Source: Seiridium cupressi (lineage: Eukaryota > Ascomycota > Sordariomycetes > Amphisphaeriales > Sporocadaceae). From it: DNA of 64,000 nucleotides. Within the stretch, counting starts at the first letter, position 1. Each line of letters begins with the position of its first letter. Below are positions 49,843-61,425 of the stretch, piece by piece. A program made the position numbers and the translations under genes. Location: the NCBI GenBank assembly GCA_036674765.1, contig JARVKI010000093.1, forward strand, positions 62,001 through 126,000. The letters are read 5' to 3'. The notes under the pieces were generated by a model. That model was given only the letters and a program-made list of their open reading frames with translations, searched no databases and was not told the DNA's origin.

Positions 49843-51582
49843 TCACCAAAGGAGTGCACAACCTACAGCTACCACGAGGGTACTGGAGAAGATATTCCTG
49901 AAGGAGAGGGAAATGGCACCAGACGTGCTGACAGAACCGGGGCTGGAAGAGGAACTATTACTGGAAGTAGCAGCAGCCTCAAGAAGAACGCCGTGTGCTT
50001 CTGGCAAGGTGACTGTGACCACACCCCCATCTCCGACGGTGATGGTCTCTGTGGCCTCGGTGCCAATCTTTGCACCTGACTCAGGATCAAAGGTTGCTCC
50101 TGATACGGTGACATTGCTCTTTGCGTTGGTTCCAGGGCCAGTCAGTCGAACGACGTTGAGCTTGCTACCAGCGGTCCACGGCGTAGTGATGGAAAGAGTG
50201 CTGTTTGGCCTCTCGCCTTCGCTGAATACTGTGCCATCTGTGGCATTTAGAGTAGATGGATTGCTGAGACCTTCGGTGCCGTTCCAGACTCCCAAGTCGA
50301 GAAAGACGAGCTTTCTCAGGGACTGGCTGCTGCCGCCATAGACAGCGAAGCCACTCAGTGAGCTGGAGTTGGCATCTGGCAGGGCAGAAATGCTGTAAGA
50401 CTCGTTGCTTGCAGAGGCAACGATCTTCGATATAAAGTAATGCCCGTACCAGCCTGCCCTAATTCCCGGAATGAGATGTTCCCCTTTCAAGTCGTACTGG
50501 ATTGGTGTGAAGCTGCTGTATTCGCTCTGGGCGCCCAGGTGGAAGTAGACCTTCTCGAATCCGATCGAGGCAGCCGTCAAGACGTAGTCGACGCCCCACA
50601 AAGCTGCGCCAAACGTATCACTGATTCCACTCTTGCCGGAGCAGCTGACGGAGTTTGTTTCGCCCATGACGAGTGGTGCGCCAGCAGCATCAGCCGCTGC
50701 CACTTGGGGGATGTATTGGGAGACATTCAACCATAGCGTAGTGTGGTTAGACAACAGGTCGAGTCGCATGCGGAGCCAGCGTGCGGTATCGCAAGTTGAC
50801 TGAGGGTACAAATGAGTAGCATAGCTGCCAATGATGTCGCGATCTGATTGTTCCTCAACGGCTGTGAGGTTGGCGATGCTGAAGTCATCGATCTCGTCTT
50901 GCTGGTCCGGAACCCATGGCGGATCGGCAAAGACTCCAGCTTGGAACTTGGGCGGATTCGAGGCCGACTGGTACCAACCAGAGCTGGTGATCTGACCGGT
51001 GAGGTTCCGGAACTGCTCCAGGTATGTGCGCACGCCCCAGGTGGCGTCCCTCCAGCCCTTATGGATGAAGTGGTCGATTTCGTTGCCGGCCTCAAACATC
51101 ACTAGCTTGTCTCCGAGCGCCCCATGTACCGCCTCGGCCTCCGTAACAGCGTCGGCCCACGCTGAAGCATTGTTGGCGAAATTCAGGGTATAAATCAAGT
51201 CGGTCCCTTCTGGAAAGTAGTCTGCCCACGTGGGGTACCATTCTGGAGTGATGTTGAATTGGTTGGCGCTTGGAAGCCCAGGGAGAGCAACCGAGATGTT
51301 TCCCGTTGACAGGGAGTCGTGTATATAAGTCTGATCGGCTGTATTGCCACCGACCCGAATAGGAGGCGCCTTGCCGGTCACATCTTTAATGTGGCCCAGC
51401 AGTGTCGCAGCTAGAGAATTGCTGATGTAGCTATCAACCCAAATAGGCTCGACAGAATAACCATATACGTCGCGACCTAGAGCTCTGGTGGGAAGTCCGG
51501 TGGGTATGTTGACAGCAATGTCTTGAGCTGCTGCGCCATACAACAGGGCAAGGCCGAGCAGGACTGCTGAAGTGGTAGTCAT
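49843..51582 (-). CDS. Secreted GPI-anchored GH79-like glycoside hydrolase
   Basis: A single-exon 579-aa protein. The ATG at 51582 starts a signal peptide (MTTTSAVLLGLALLYGAAAQ). The upstream in-frame extension lacks an ATG. It has a family 79 beta-glucuronidase-like (beta/alpha)8 barrel followed by the beta-rich C-terminal domain. The likely acid/base is E168 in FEAGNEID and the nucleophile E308 in VMGETNSVSC. Early GH79-type features include IRVGGNTADQTY. Many N-glycosylation sequons are present. The end is Ser-rich followed by a hydrophobic tail (STLVVAVGCALLW), indicating a GPI anchor. Expected role: removal of glucuronic or 4-O-methyl-glucuronic acid from cell-wall or plant polysaccharide at the cell surface. 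The exact substrate is inferred from the family. Confidence 0.9.
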   Translation of the reverse strand: MTTTSAVLLGLALLYGAAAQDIAVNIPTGLPTRALGRDVYGYSVEPIWVDSYISNSLAATLLGHIKDVTGKAPPIRVGGNTADQTYIHDSLSTGNISVALPGLPSANQFNITPEWYPTWADYFPEGTDLIYTLNFANNASAWADAVTEAEAVHGALGDKLVMFEAGNEIDHFIHKGWRDATWGVRTYLEQFRNLTGQITSSGWYQSASNPPKFQAGVFADPPWVPDQQDEIDDFSIANLTAVEEQSDRDIIGSYATHLYPQSTCDTARWLRMRLDLLSNHTTLWLNVSQYIPQVAAADAAGAPLVMGETNSVSCSGKSGISDTFGAALWGVDYVLTAASIGFEKVYFHLGAQSEYSSFTPIQYDLKGEHLIPGIRAGWYGHYFISKIVASASNESYSISALPDANSSSLSGFAVYGGSSQSLRKLVFLDLGVWNGTEGLSNPSTLNATDGTVFSEGERPNSTLSITTPWTAGSKLNVVRLTGPGTNAKSNVTVSGATFDPESGAKIGTEATETITVGDGGVVTVTLPEAHGVLLEAAATSSNSSSSSPGSVSTSGAISLSFRNIFSSTLVVAVGCALLW

Positions 51583-54500
51583 GGCTGCCAAGTGTAGACC
51601 CTCCTCCGTGTCTGCGGGCTCTCCGGTGCCAACCTGAAGGCAAGCGGGCGTCTCGCCATCTTTAAACAGCTCCAACGTAGCAATAGATGATGGCTGGCCA
51701 TGTCATTTGGTTCCTTGCATGCCCGGAAATCTGGGTTTCTCCAACGTGCCAAGGGACTGTTCAAGGGTCAAATGCGGGGAGATGGGGTACGGGGAAGCTA
51801 GAGCCGAGATTTTCAGTGCTCACTGGGCCAACATACGATGGTCTCCAAGATCGTCAATGGCACTTCATTGAAGGAAAAACTCACCCTTGACCTAGACCAA
51901 GCCTAATGAAACTTGGGTGGATAGCACTCAATCACATCAGAGCCTGCCAGTAAAGTACAATGTAAGATTCGGCTCCTCGGCGCTCGTGGGTACCAGTTCC
52001 CGAAATCCAAGTCAACCAAACATATACACCGACAGTTACACAAGAGTCATTCGCGTCCGCAATTCCAAGTCGTTGGAGCGCCTAGTATCAACACATCAAT
52101 GTATTGCCAGTGCAGAAGTCCGTCAATTGGATACAGACGAAGCTGTAGAATTAGTAATCAAGTAGTGTTTAGACCATCTGTAGGGCAAGGTGCCGTTGTA
52201 TGAGATATGCCGGTATTGAAAACGATGCTGAGTCACCGGCACAGACGCTCATTGCCTTATGACGCGGGGACTTCTGCATCGAGACATATCTCATATGATG
52301 GTAGCCGGCAGTGAAGCTCTCTCCCTTTGCCGGAATAAGTCGGGGCAGGCCTCAGGTTTGAACTTGTGGACATGAAGATACAGAGCCTATTTGCACTCAT
52401 ATGTGAATGCTTAATGAGGTTTGGGCTTGGCGGAGAAATAGCTGTCAAGCCTCCTTGACTTGAAGCATCGTAACAAAAGTCGACCTGTGCCAGAGGATTC
52501 CATAAGGGGATAGAAAGAACTAGCAACTCTTTCTCCTAGCCGGAGATCGATTCTTCTATACGGCGTAGTCGAACGAGGTTCGACTAAGCTTACACAAGCA
52601 ATCTGCGTTTCGGCTGATCGATATGAGATCGGGCTGCTATCTTCGGCGCTGGATCCCCACACGACGACGCTAGAAGCAAGTACTGCCCTAACCAGTGCTC
52701 AACTACATTGTAGCGCTAGGGGCCATCAGCCTCATACATGGTACTAATGTAAGTAACAGACGGGTTAGTTTAGGTTGTTTGGACGAGGTTGATTGAACAC
52801 ATACCGGTTGTCAACATCCACATAGGATACTGATAGGATATTCCATACCTTTTTGTCTGCCTCTATTCGAATTCTCTATCACGGTTTCGATGGAAATAAT
52901 TCAAGGGACTAGGTTAGTCTAAAAGAGCTGCTGACATGACACAGACAATACCAATAGACTTGCCTTGGCCGCCTATGTAAGCTCCAATTACGCATAGTTT
53001 CATAATAAGCACAGAGGCGCGAAACTGTGATCATGCCTATCTCCAGCTTTTGCGCAAGCCCTGCTGTTAAAGGTTCTCGCACGCAAGAAGCTGCAGAAAT
53101 GCGTCATCACACTCAAATAAGCACACATAAGAGTCGACGTCCAGCCATCTATCTGCCACCCTGTAGTCAAAGGTCCCACGACTATGGGAATGCAGATCTG
53201 CGCGTTGGCACGTGCAAGAAGGAAACTAAATGAAGCAGCGATCATTTGATATCAAATGGGATCTCTCAAGCAGCCAGAGGCAGACTCTGGGACCAGATGT
53301 TTTTTCTTTTCCCATATTCTTCGAGGAGACTCTTTGGAGGACCCATCTCTCGATCAAATGTAACGACACCGACGCACCTGTGCAGGAGCCTGAGTGTACA
53401 ATTGGGCTTGCTCGCTCCCAGCCAAGGAAAGAACGAAGAAGGTTCGGACTCATCACAGCCTCAACACACCATACCGCTCAAGAGTCCAAGGCAAATGTTG
53501 TCTGAGAGAAAGGGGGCAATGAGAATATCCAATATGCCCAAGAAGCAAGGTCTCACCCAACAAGACTGACGTTGGCCCGAACGTTACCGTCACAATGACT
53601 TGGGAGCACCTTTCGTGGCTGGTCTGAAATGCGAGGTAACACTGCAAAATCGGCCAGCTGAAGAAATATCTCAAGTACGCGTGAGCCTGCCGAGGATCGT
53701 GGGATTATACAGCAACTCTTTCGGAATGATATTGCCGAATTGGCATGCCTCGCAGGAGTCTAGTGTCCAACATGACGACTACTCATAACCGACTGACACC
53801 ATCTAGTCAGGTGATGGTGTGACAAAGTGTCCCTGGCGCACAAGGCCTGTCCAAAGGACCTTGATGGTGCATGAGAGAGCCGAGAAACGGAAGGCATCGG
53901 GTCTCGGTCGAATGTCTGTTTACATCCAGTACGGCTTCGGCTCGCGGAGAAATATCGAGTAGCCATGGCATGGGGCTCATGTTACATTGGATGAGAACTA
54001 CCGTCTCATGTCCCGGCTATTGTTGATTACAAGGCCTCTCGTACGAGTCCGGACCTAAAATAAAAGGCTTAGCCATAGGTGGAAGCCAGCCCCTCCCACG
54101 TGCGTGCAGGGAAAAGCAGATCTTTTTATCCCGATGGACCACATTGTCGTAACATACCGACGTTACTTCAGCCGTCCGCTACCGAGATTGCGCCTGGCGG
54201 GTGACAATTGCAATAAGGAAAAGCTTGTGTTCTTTTGATTTGATCGAAGAAGGCAGTCAACTTTGAAATACCAAGCAATTGGCGAATTAGCAGTCCGAGC
54301 CTTTCCCCACTCTCTGCGCGTTGCGACTTCACATGTCTGCAGCCAACTGCACTATAATATCCCATCTACTATTGGCCCCGGCCACGAGGTTGCATCAAGA
54401 ACCATGCCAACCCAACTCTTTGCCCGATTGAGCAGGTCGCCGTTTCGCATCCTCGATACTTGTTTATTGGTTTCGCCATTAGACCTGCCAAAGAGCCCCA

Positions 54501-54962
54501 AGCCCCCGTCGACAGGACCAACGGCATGGATCAAGTGCAACACCAAAGCCAGCGCTGCCGCGATGGCTCGAGTCTCGCCTGCGCAAAGTTTCTTGCACAG
54601 GTGCCAGATCCAGAACCTCATCGCGAGTTCACTGCTACATCATGGGGGCTATACAGTAGCGTGACGAGATCTGGCGATGCTACTGAACCACCGCGGGAGA
54701 CCTGAGCAGCCTGCAAGCCTTTGGGAAGCTGTAACGCGGCTACCCCATCCCAGATCTAACCGACGTGGGCACCACATACAGGGATAGAGAGAGATGTAGC
54801 TGGTGTAGAGAGTATGTGCTGTCTATAACAGTCACGACATATGGTTCCGAAATATGTGTGCTAAATGTACATATCCACGATGATCTCCGACTTATAGTCT
54901 CCAATCTGACTATGCGGCTCTAGCCCTCGTGGCCATTTCACTCTTTGTTCTGGATACCGACC
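51583..54962. other. Gene-poor interval
   Basis: About 3.4 kb without a supported gene. It contains the GH79 promoter at one end and the lipase promoter at the other. ATG frames at 53230-53505 (91 codons) and 54404-54664 (86 aa) have no recognisable motif. Confidence 0.4.
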
Positions 54963-56380
54963 ATGTCACTCTTTTACTTTGTCTTCCTAACTCTCCTTGG
55001 TGTCGCTCTTGCGGCGCCGGCGAACAGTAATACCTGGCCTCGCACAGATGGACCTTCAGGTTTGGCTGTTACGGACCCTATCCCCCCAAAACAAGATCCG
55101 TGGTACACGCCGACTGTTGGCTGGGAGTTGACGGATCCGGGGAAAGTCCTACGTGTGCGGGTTGCTCGGGGGCAACTAGGCTTGACGCTAGATAATCTAG
55201 GGGCGGCTTACAACATTCTCTACCGCACGACGGACAGCAACGCGCAACCATCTTGGGCTGTGGCCACACTCCTTATCCCACCGACACCGAATACTACACC
55301 GAGATCACTATTGTCATACCAGGTACCCTACGATTCTGCCGACCTAGATGCAGGTCCTAGCTATACTCTCTCTCAATATGCGTCGAACGGCAGAACACCC
55401 GGGAATTGTGTCTCTGAGATCGACAAAGCTCTTGCTGCCGGCTACTACGTCACTGTACCAGACTACGAGGGCCCCCTTGCATCATGTAAGTTCCTAGTAA
55501 TACCTCATTGCAGTCCTCGTTTGGCTCAGTCAACTAATCCAGCGCAGTCACGGCAGGGGTCATCTCCGGACAGGCCACTCTGGATGCTGTGCGAGCATCT
55601 GTAGTTACTGACATGGGTCTTCCTGGTATCCCGAATGCCAAATATGTCTTATGGGGATACTCCGGTGGAGCATTGGCAAGCGAATGGGCAGCCGAGCTTC
55701 AGAGCACATATGCCCCTGAGCTCAACTTCAGTGGTGTCGCCGTCGGTGGCCTGACACCAGATACCTTCAACGTCTTCAACACGGTTAGCGGTACGTACAG
55801 TGCCGGCCTCGTCCCGCCTGGCGTCGTGGGTCTCGTGAGCCAGTTCCCAGATGCCCAGACATACCTCTTCGGCAAGCTCAAGACGACCGGGAAACACAAC
55901 AAGGACAAGTTCCTCTCGGTGCAGAACCTAACCCTAGATCGGGAGGCACCCATGTTTGCCTTTGAGAACATATACGACTACTTCGTGGGTGGTGTCACCG
56001 TCTTTCTCAACCCGCTCATCAGCGCTGTTATTGACAGCAACGGTAAGATGGGCAACCACGGTATCCCGCAGATGCCCCTATTCGTTTACAAGGCCATCCA
56101 GGATGAGGTCAGCCCCATCGCCGACACGGATGCCTTGGTCGACAAGTACTGTGCGGCCGATGCCACGATCACGTACGACCGCAATACGCTTACCACGCAT
56201 AAGGATGAGCAGGATGCCGAGAGCGCAAATGCGTTTGCCTTCCTGAAAAGTGTTCTGGCTGGAACTTATGTGCCTCCCATTGGGGGATGCACTATTAGAA
56301 ACGTCTCCATTCCAGGCCCGAGCAAAACCCCCAACGGTGGTGCCAGCACTCAGCCGCTCACGTTCATGGACTGGGACTAG
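54963..56380 (+). CDS. Secretory lipase (LIP family)
   Basis: Two exons, 54963-55485 and 55548-56380, separated by a 62-nt intron (GTAAGT...CAG, CAACTAAT branch), give 451 aa. Start: the ATG at 54963, followed by a signal peptide (MSLFYFVFLTLLGVALA). It has an alpha/beta hydrolase fold of the fungal secretory lipase family that includes Candida Lip enzymes and Candida antarctica lipase A. The nucleophile is S213 in GYSGG. The likely acid is D350 (IQDEVSP) and the histidine H382 (TTHKDE). The D-to-H spacing of 32 equals that of C. antarctica lipase A. The family oxyanion region YEGPLASFTAG and paired cysteines are present. Role: extracellular hydrolysis of triacylglycerols or other esters. Confidence 0.92.
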
Positions 56381-57217
56381 GACTGCTCCGATTAGCGTAA
56401 CAGCTCAACTTCCTCGTTTGCACGCCAAATAGAGGCCGAATAAAGGAAAGTCTGGGGATTTTCTTGGGGATAGTGAGCTTATTGGGTCTTCTACGGTACA
56501 TCCCGCCAAGGCTCTGGTGATATTGTACTATACGTCAACAGACAATTATGTTTAATCCCAAGTCGTTGAAGAACACGGGGAGCTTCATTGCATTGATGCG
56601 TCGTATCTTTCCTTTCGTATTTCTTCAAGGAGATATAAAATCTGCAAGAGCAACAGTTAATGCCCTTGGATCTCGAGCGATCACAGCTCGTGGACGTTGG
56701 TAGGTTATATCATACCACAATGGGGCAGTAATATGACAGTACTAATCGTATTGTTCGTATATCAATCGCTATATATAAAATTACAACCACATGAAATCAT
56801 AAGTTTTCGAAGAGCAGACGAGCCCCCCTTTTCTGGCCCGATCTCATTCCGCGATACGGAGCGCTGACAGGAGCGGGGCTTGGTAGACGTCAGACGCGAT
56901 GTTGGTTTCAGCCTCGGTTTCGTGGATCGGCCGTTATTCTGTAGGGGTCATCGAATAGCGGTCGTTTACACAGGCCCATCGAGTTTTCTTCCAAGGCGGC
57001 TACGCACTTTCGCTCACTCTCCTGTCAAGCTACGATTTGCGGCTTGTATAGAGTCTGTACAACACTGTGCTACATATCCCTTTGGACAAACAGGTGACTT
57101 CGATGTTTCGCAGATTTTAGTAAGCACGTTCACATGAGCAGTATCATCCTGGGGCTTCGACCCCTGCTATGTTACGAGCACTTGACCATGCGGAACCTTC
57201 ATCATTAACCTCACGCT
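56381..57217. other. Intergenic, no gene seen
   Basis: The 3' flank of the lipase gene and spacer, with AT-rich patches. No coding feature is supported. Confidence 0.45.
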
Positions 57218-57643
57218 CTACCCTGTATCTCTAGGTCGGTAGCAACTCAATTTAACAGGCTTCTGGCAAGAAACTATCGCCGATAATATGTGCTCCTCAT
57301 TGTTGGTTGACATGGCGTCGAGTTCAAGGTCAAGGTTGTCCTCCGGCAGCTCACGGATCTCGGATGCGCTGGCTGCTGCATTGTGATCACGCAGTCCATC
57401 AACTGCAAGTGGGTTCACACAGTCGAAACGTTGTAACAGGCACGTCATGATCACTCGGTAGCCGGAAAGACTTGCGAATTGGATTGCCAACACCCCAATT
57501 GCTGTTGAGCCGCCGTCATGGGCGATGACTGTGACCGGCGGCGGCTGAGCGGGATAGCAGTGTTCATGGATGTTGTTGTGGCTGGAATTGTTATCGCAGA
57601 TTTGATATACTAAGTCTACTAGACGGACTGCAACTCCCGCAGT
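57218..57643 (-). pseudogene. Enoyl-reductase / zinc-type dehydrogenase fragment
   Basis: A minus-strand frame reads TAGVAVRLVDLVYQI...VTVIAHDGGSTAIGVLAIQFASLSGYRVIMTC and then LLQRFDCVNPLAVDGL...IRELPEDNLDLELDAMS. This is the NAD(P)-binding Rossmann portion of fungal trans-acting enoyl reductases (LovC-like), whose usual glycine motif is GGSTATG and whose next strand ends in TTCSP. The N-terminal GroES-like substrate domain is missing, and an in-frame TAA lies just upstream. The C-terminal half is also missing. It is therefore a remnant of a gene of the kind found in polyketide clusters, but no polyketide synthase is in the window. Confidence 0.65.
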
Positions 57644-58420
57644 TTAGCACATCTCCACACGAGACAGCTCCAACCTACGAGGAGCGCGGGAGAGGTTAGC
57701 GCCGCAAAGGACGCACATATATAAATATATTAATTATACGACGGATCAAGGGTCTTGAGTGACCTGGCTAGGGAACGGTCTTTCATCAACAACCTTTCCA
57801 CATATCCGCCGAGATACGAGGATGAACTCTTACCGTCATGACCCAAACTTTACTAAATATCAAGTGCCAGGAGCCACGGTCATGTCAGGGAATTTACAGA
57901 TTTCTTGCGGCCTGGTTCGTCACCGACCATTAGGCAAAAGGGGGAGGGTGAAAGCTACATGTATATTGGGAAATCTCAAAGGCAAGAATGTAGTCTCGTT
58001 CGAGGAGGCGCCGGGGCTTTCTTGCGCACAGTTACAATATACCATGATGATGTTTCGTGTCGCAGATGACCCATTCTTAAATGGTGCCAGATTTTGTGGT
58101 GGCATTACAGTCTGAGTGGTCGCTCTTGTCATATATCCGTTTAGCCGCGGCTGTGCATTTTCTTGTTAACAAACGTCTTATGGGAGCTGACTGATTAGGT
58201 ATGCCCTGAAATCTCATGCGATTGGTCACATAAACAACAGAGCTCTATTATCAGGGGCACTATATCGTGGTGCTATCAAGATACAGGTAGAAACGATGCA
58301 GGCTGGCAGGTACGGACAGACAAGGCGCCTGCCGGCATTCATACTTCTTGCAGCTCTCGACAATCACAAACATACAACGAATTTACTGCTGTTCAACGCA
58401 CCCACCCAGAGCTAGCTAAG
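57644..58420. other. Intergenic between ER relic and HET gene
   Basis: No supported gene. An open frame 57759-58115 starts with GTG and has no motif. Confidence 0.4.
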
Positions 58421-60327
58421 CTATATCTTGCTTACCATAGAATCCTGGACCCTGAAGTACACCTTGATGACCCCAAATCCAGCATCACTGGCCCTCCCAG
58501 CCACCGAAAAGACGGCATCAAAGCGCGGGTCAAGGCTGAACCTATCTTCCCACAGAAGGCCTGTTCCATTTGGGTAATTCATGTGCTTTTGATTTTCAGA
58601 CCACCTCCATCTGTAAAGTATATCCTTTGGCGAAGCGTCGGGTGCCGTCCTCTCAATGCGGTAGATGAACCCACCGGTATATCTCATGAACTTGAAATAG
58701 GCCAAGATGGGCTTATCGAAGCCCGTCAAGAGCCAATATCTGTCCCCGCGTTCCAGGGTCTGTGTCTTTCTCCACGTCTCCGAGTCGATGATGCGAAGCC
58801 CATGGGTGGTGGCGAGAGAACTCATCGACTGGGAGGACACAATGGTAGGAAGCCCCCCTGGATTTTGATCATAAGTACGGATGGGGACTTTGTAACTAAC
58901 TATGTTAAGTGGCTGAACCTTCCAATTCAAAGTTTCGGCGGGTGATATAAGAACGTATTGCGAGATAACAAAACATACTGCCGGTAAGGAATCGCCGCTC
59001 AAGCCCTTCGCATTGAGGTCAACAAATAATAAGGTAATGTCAAAGTACTGAGAGCTTATGGTTTGCATTAGATTGCCGGAGCCAGTGCTATATGCCCGGT
59101 GAACTTGTTTATATAAATCGTCCCATGCGTACAAATTGAGCGCTGCGAAGTTCCAGACATATTTGCGGTCAAGTTTTAAAGTTCTTATGTCTCTCGGGGT
59201 TAATTTTCGCACCGGAAGATGTATGCGTAACCTTGGTCTTCCGGCCTGCAGGTTGTTGACATATCCTGACTGGCTCCAGCGGATATTTGCTTGTCTTCGG
59301 ACCATGGGGTCTGCACGAAAGTCCTTCGGGGACTGTGCAATGAGTCCGGGGACATCAGTTAGTCTCGGTACCGGGCGATCAGGAGCCCATGGACTTAGAC
59401 CGAACGACAGTAGCGTGTGGCCATCGGTTGCTGTAAGTATATGTTCTTGCAACCGGTAGAAAGCCTTCCTGCCCTCGCCGTAGAGTAGGGGCATGTTAAC
59501 ATCGAAAAGTCCGAGCAAGCTGTAAGACAAATCCTCTACCCGAGTCGCTTGTCGGTATGCCGCCCACCGCATTTTGTCGCCGGCAGGTTTTTCGTGCAAC
59601 GAGAGTGCATGGCTTAGAATGCTAGGGTCTATTCCAGTCGCTTTGGATAGTAGTGGCTTCAGGTCATTTTTGCTGCCCAAGTACGCCCATTCTTTACCGA
59701 AAAACTGTACTCGCCTTGGCGCAATGAGCTCTTGCAAGGTCCAAGACCGATAGAACCAGCGACACGGCAACGGCGAGGCAGGTGAGCTCCTTGCCAAGTG
59801 TGCTGCCATGTCCTCCAGCCGAGCCTCCAGATTCTGTCGCGAATCAATATCGCTTAGATACGCATAGCAGACCATAGCGTGTTTGTACCAGTGGAACATG
59901 GAGTTGATGGCCTCGGACAGCTCTGCACTTGAGCTTTTGTCGATACAGCACTACAACATCTGGAGTCAGTATTTGCTTCTTCTAACATGCTTGGTGAGTT
60001 GTCGGGAGTTGAAACCCCATGTTTCAAGAGCAGAAACGCTGAATTCGGAACCGACAAACTCCCAAAACAGGCTATACGGTGCATGAAATAACTCCGGAAG
60101 TTGCTTACTGTATCAATCCAGACCCACTCCCAGCCGTCGTTCAGGGCTTCCGCACAGCATCTTTCAATTTTCCAGAACCCATCCCTTGTGCGAGCTGTTT
60201 CGAGGTCGCTGATAACCTCATACAGGACCTCGCCGTCTTCCCAAGTATGTGAAAGAATGGCATAAGGTGGGATGTTCGCGCCGACAAATTCCTCGAGTCG
60301 ATATGACTCGGCGTTGAGAAGACGCAT
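58421..60327 (-). CDS. HET-domain (heterokaryon incompatibility) protein
   Basis: Two exons, 60327-60109 and 59950-58421, give 582 aa. The start MRLLNAESYRLEEF is the usual HET beginning. The HET domain covers about residues 1-170: YAILSHTWEDGEV, WEWVWIDT|CCIDKSSSAELSEAINSM, WYKHAMVCYAYLSDI, RWFYRSWTLQELIAPRRVQFF, ending near LYGEGRKAFYRLQEHI. The remaining C-terminal half has no recognised domain. HET domains are TIR-related and trigger cell death in allorecognition or innate immune responses of filamentous fungi; which role this one has is unknown. The intron (60108-59951) splits the WIDT-CCIDK motif and is the introner-like element copy B. The gene is intact. No partner STAND or NLR gene lies nearby. 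Confidence 0.93.
59951..60108 (-). mobile_element. Introner-like element, copy B (HET gene intron)
   Basis: A 158-nt intron, GTAAGC...TTGTAG, phase 0. It aligns from end to end with P450 intron 3 (about 84% identity, one gap). It can form a nested stem: GAGTTTGTCGG with CCGACAACTC (one bulged base), enclosing TTGAAAC with GTTTCAA. The exon flanks are ACA|TGC here and GCA|TGA in copy A, both CA|TG. Stable structure and full-length identity between introns of unrelated genes are the hallmarks reported for introner-like elements. Ectopic gene conversion between two ordinary introns is the main alternative. Confidence 0.75.
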
Positions 60328-61425
60328 ATCCACAGCCGTCAATCTACAGATTGCTGATTACACACGTACCGCAACCACGGACAATAGCTGGCCAGTTCCA
60401 AATTGATGACATGGGGTCTTGGAGGTGGAATATGGACGGTCAGGCTGTCGTCCGAGACTCCGCACAAGCCTCGACTGTGGATGGTCCAAAGTTATAGCTA
60501 CGAAAGGTGCATGTGCAGGAATTAGTCGTATGTATGGCACGTATTCGCTCAGGTCGTAGGGATCAGGTATCAATATTACTCGGCGCATACTGGAACTGAA
60601 CATCCCAACGATGAGCTGAATTACACCAGGAGCAGTGTGCAACATGTTAGAATATAGTACAAAATTAGATTAGAATGATCACAGCGTGGTGGCTGGGTAA
60701 TCAAGTATAGCAACAGCATCAACAAACCCGTGTTACATAAACTCGTATTGCTCATAAATGCAAAAATAACGATGCAATCAGTCAATGCGGCTTAACGCTG
60801 ACGACGTTGACCGTCCCTATCTACAACCTAGTTTTCTCGTGGCCCATGCTCATCGAGCAATATACAGCACGGTCAGCACAATCCTCTGTGCGACATTACA
60901 AAACGGGGCATTTCTTCCACCTGAGCAGTCTCACACTCAGATCGGCTGTCATGATAATGGACTGCGAGTCCTGCTGGAACCTCAAGCAAGCAGTATTGTG
61001 ACCGCTGAGGGGGTGATTACAAATGAGAATGTGGATATCAGAAGAGGACGCAACCCTAGGAATGAGGTGATGCGACGAAAACAGGAACGCCGAGAACCCA
61101 AAACAACCCTGAACCCCTGTGTCTATGCTTCCTTCCAATGCCAGCGAGGGATGAATCAATTGATCGAGGATATGTCGGAAATATCTCATGATTGTGTCGT
61201 CAAGTCGCGTGAGTGCCAGCAGCGGGCTGGATGATGTGATGATGATGCAGAATGCAGCCGATACACGATGGTCCTCCATTTCATTCTTGTCTAACCAGCG
61301 GATTGTCGATGGCCTCTTTTATCGCCATTCCACTGTTGCCCCCGAATTTCTTGCTGGGCTGTCCCCTAAGTGCTGTAGCCCGCGCTGCTTCTTAAAAAAC
61401 ACATCTTGGGCTTATCGTCCATGGT
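60328..61425. other. Intergenic between HET and STS1
   Basis: Holds the HET promoter and the STS1 3' flank. Frames on both strands are unsupported. Confidence 0.4.

Noticed and set aside
54404..54664. ATG frame of 86 aa in good start context
   Set aside because: No motif, and no clear donor that would extend it into a larger gene.
57140..57195. T-arm-like GGGGCTTCGACCCC, possible second tRNA
   Set aside because: No matching acceptor stem or correct anticodon arm could be built on either strand.
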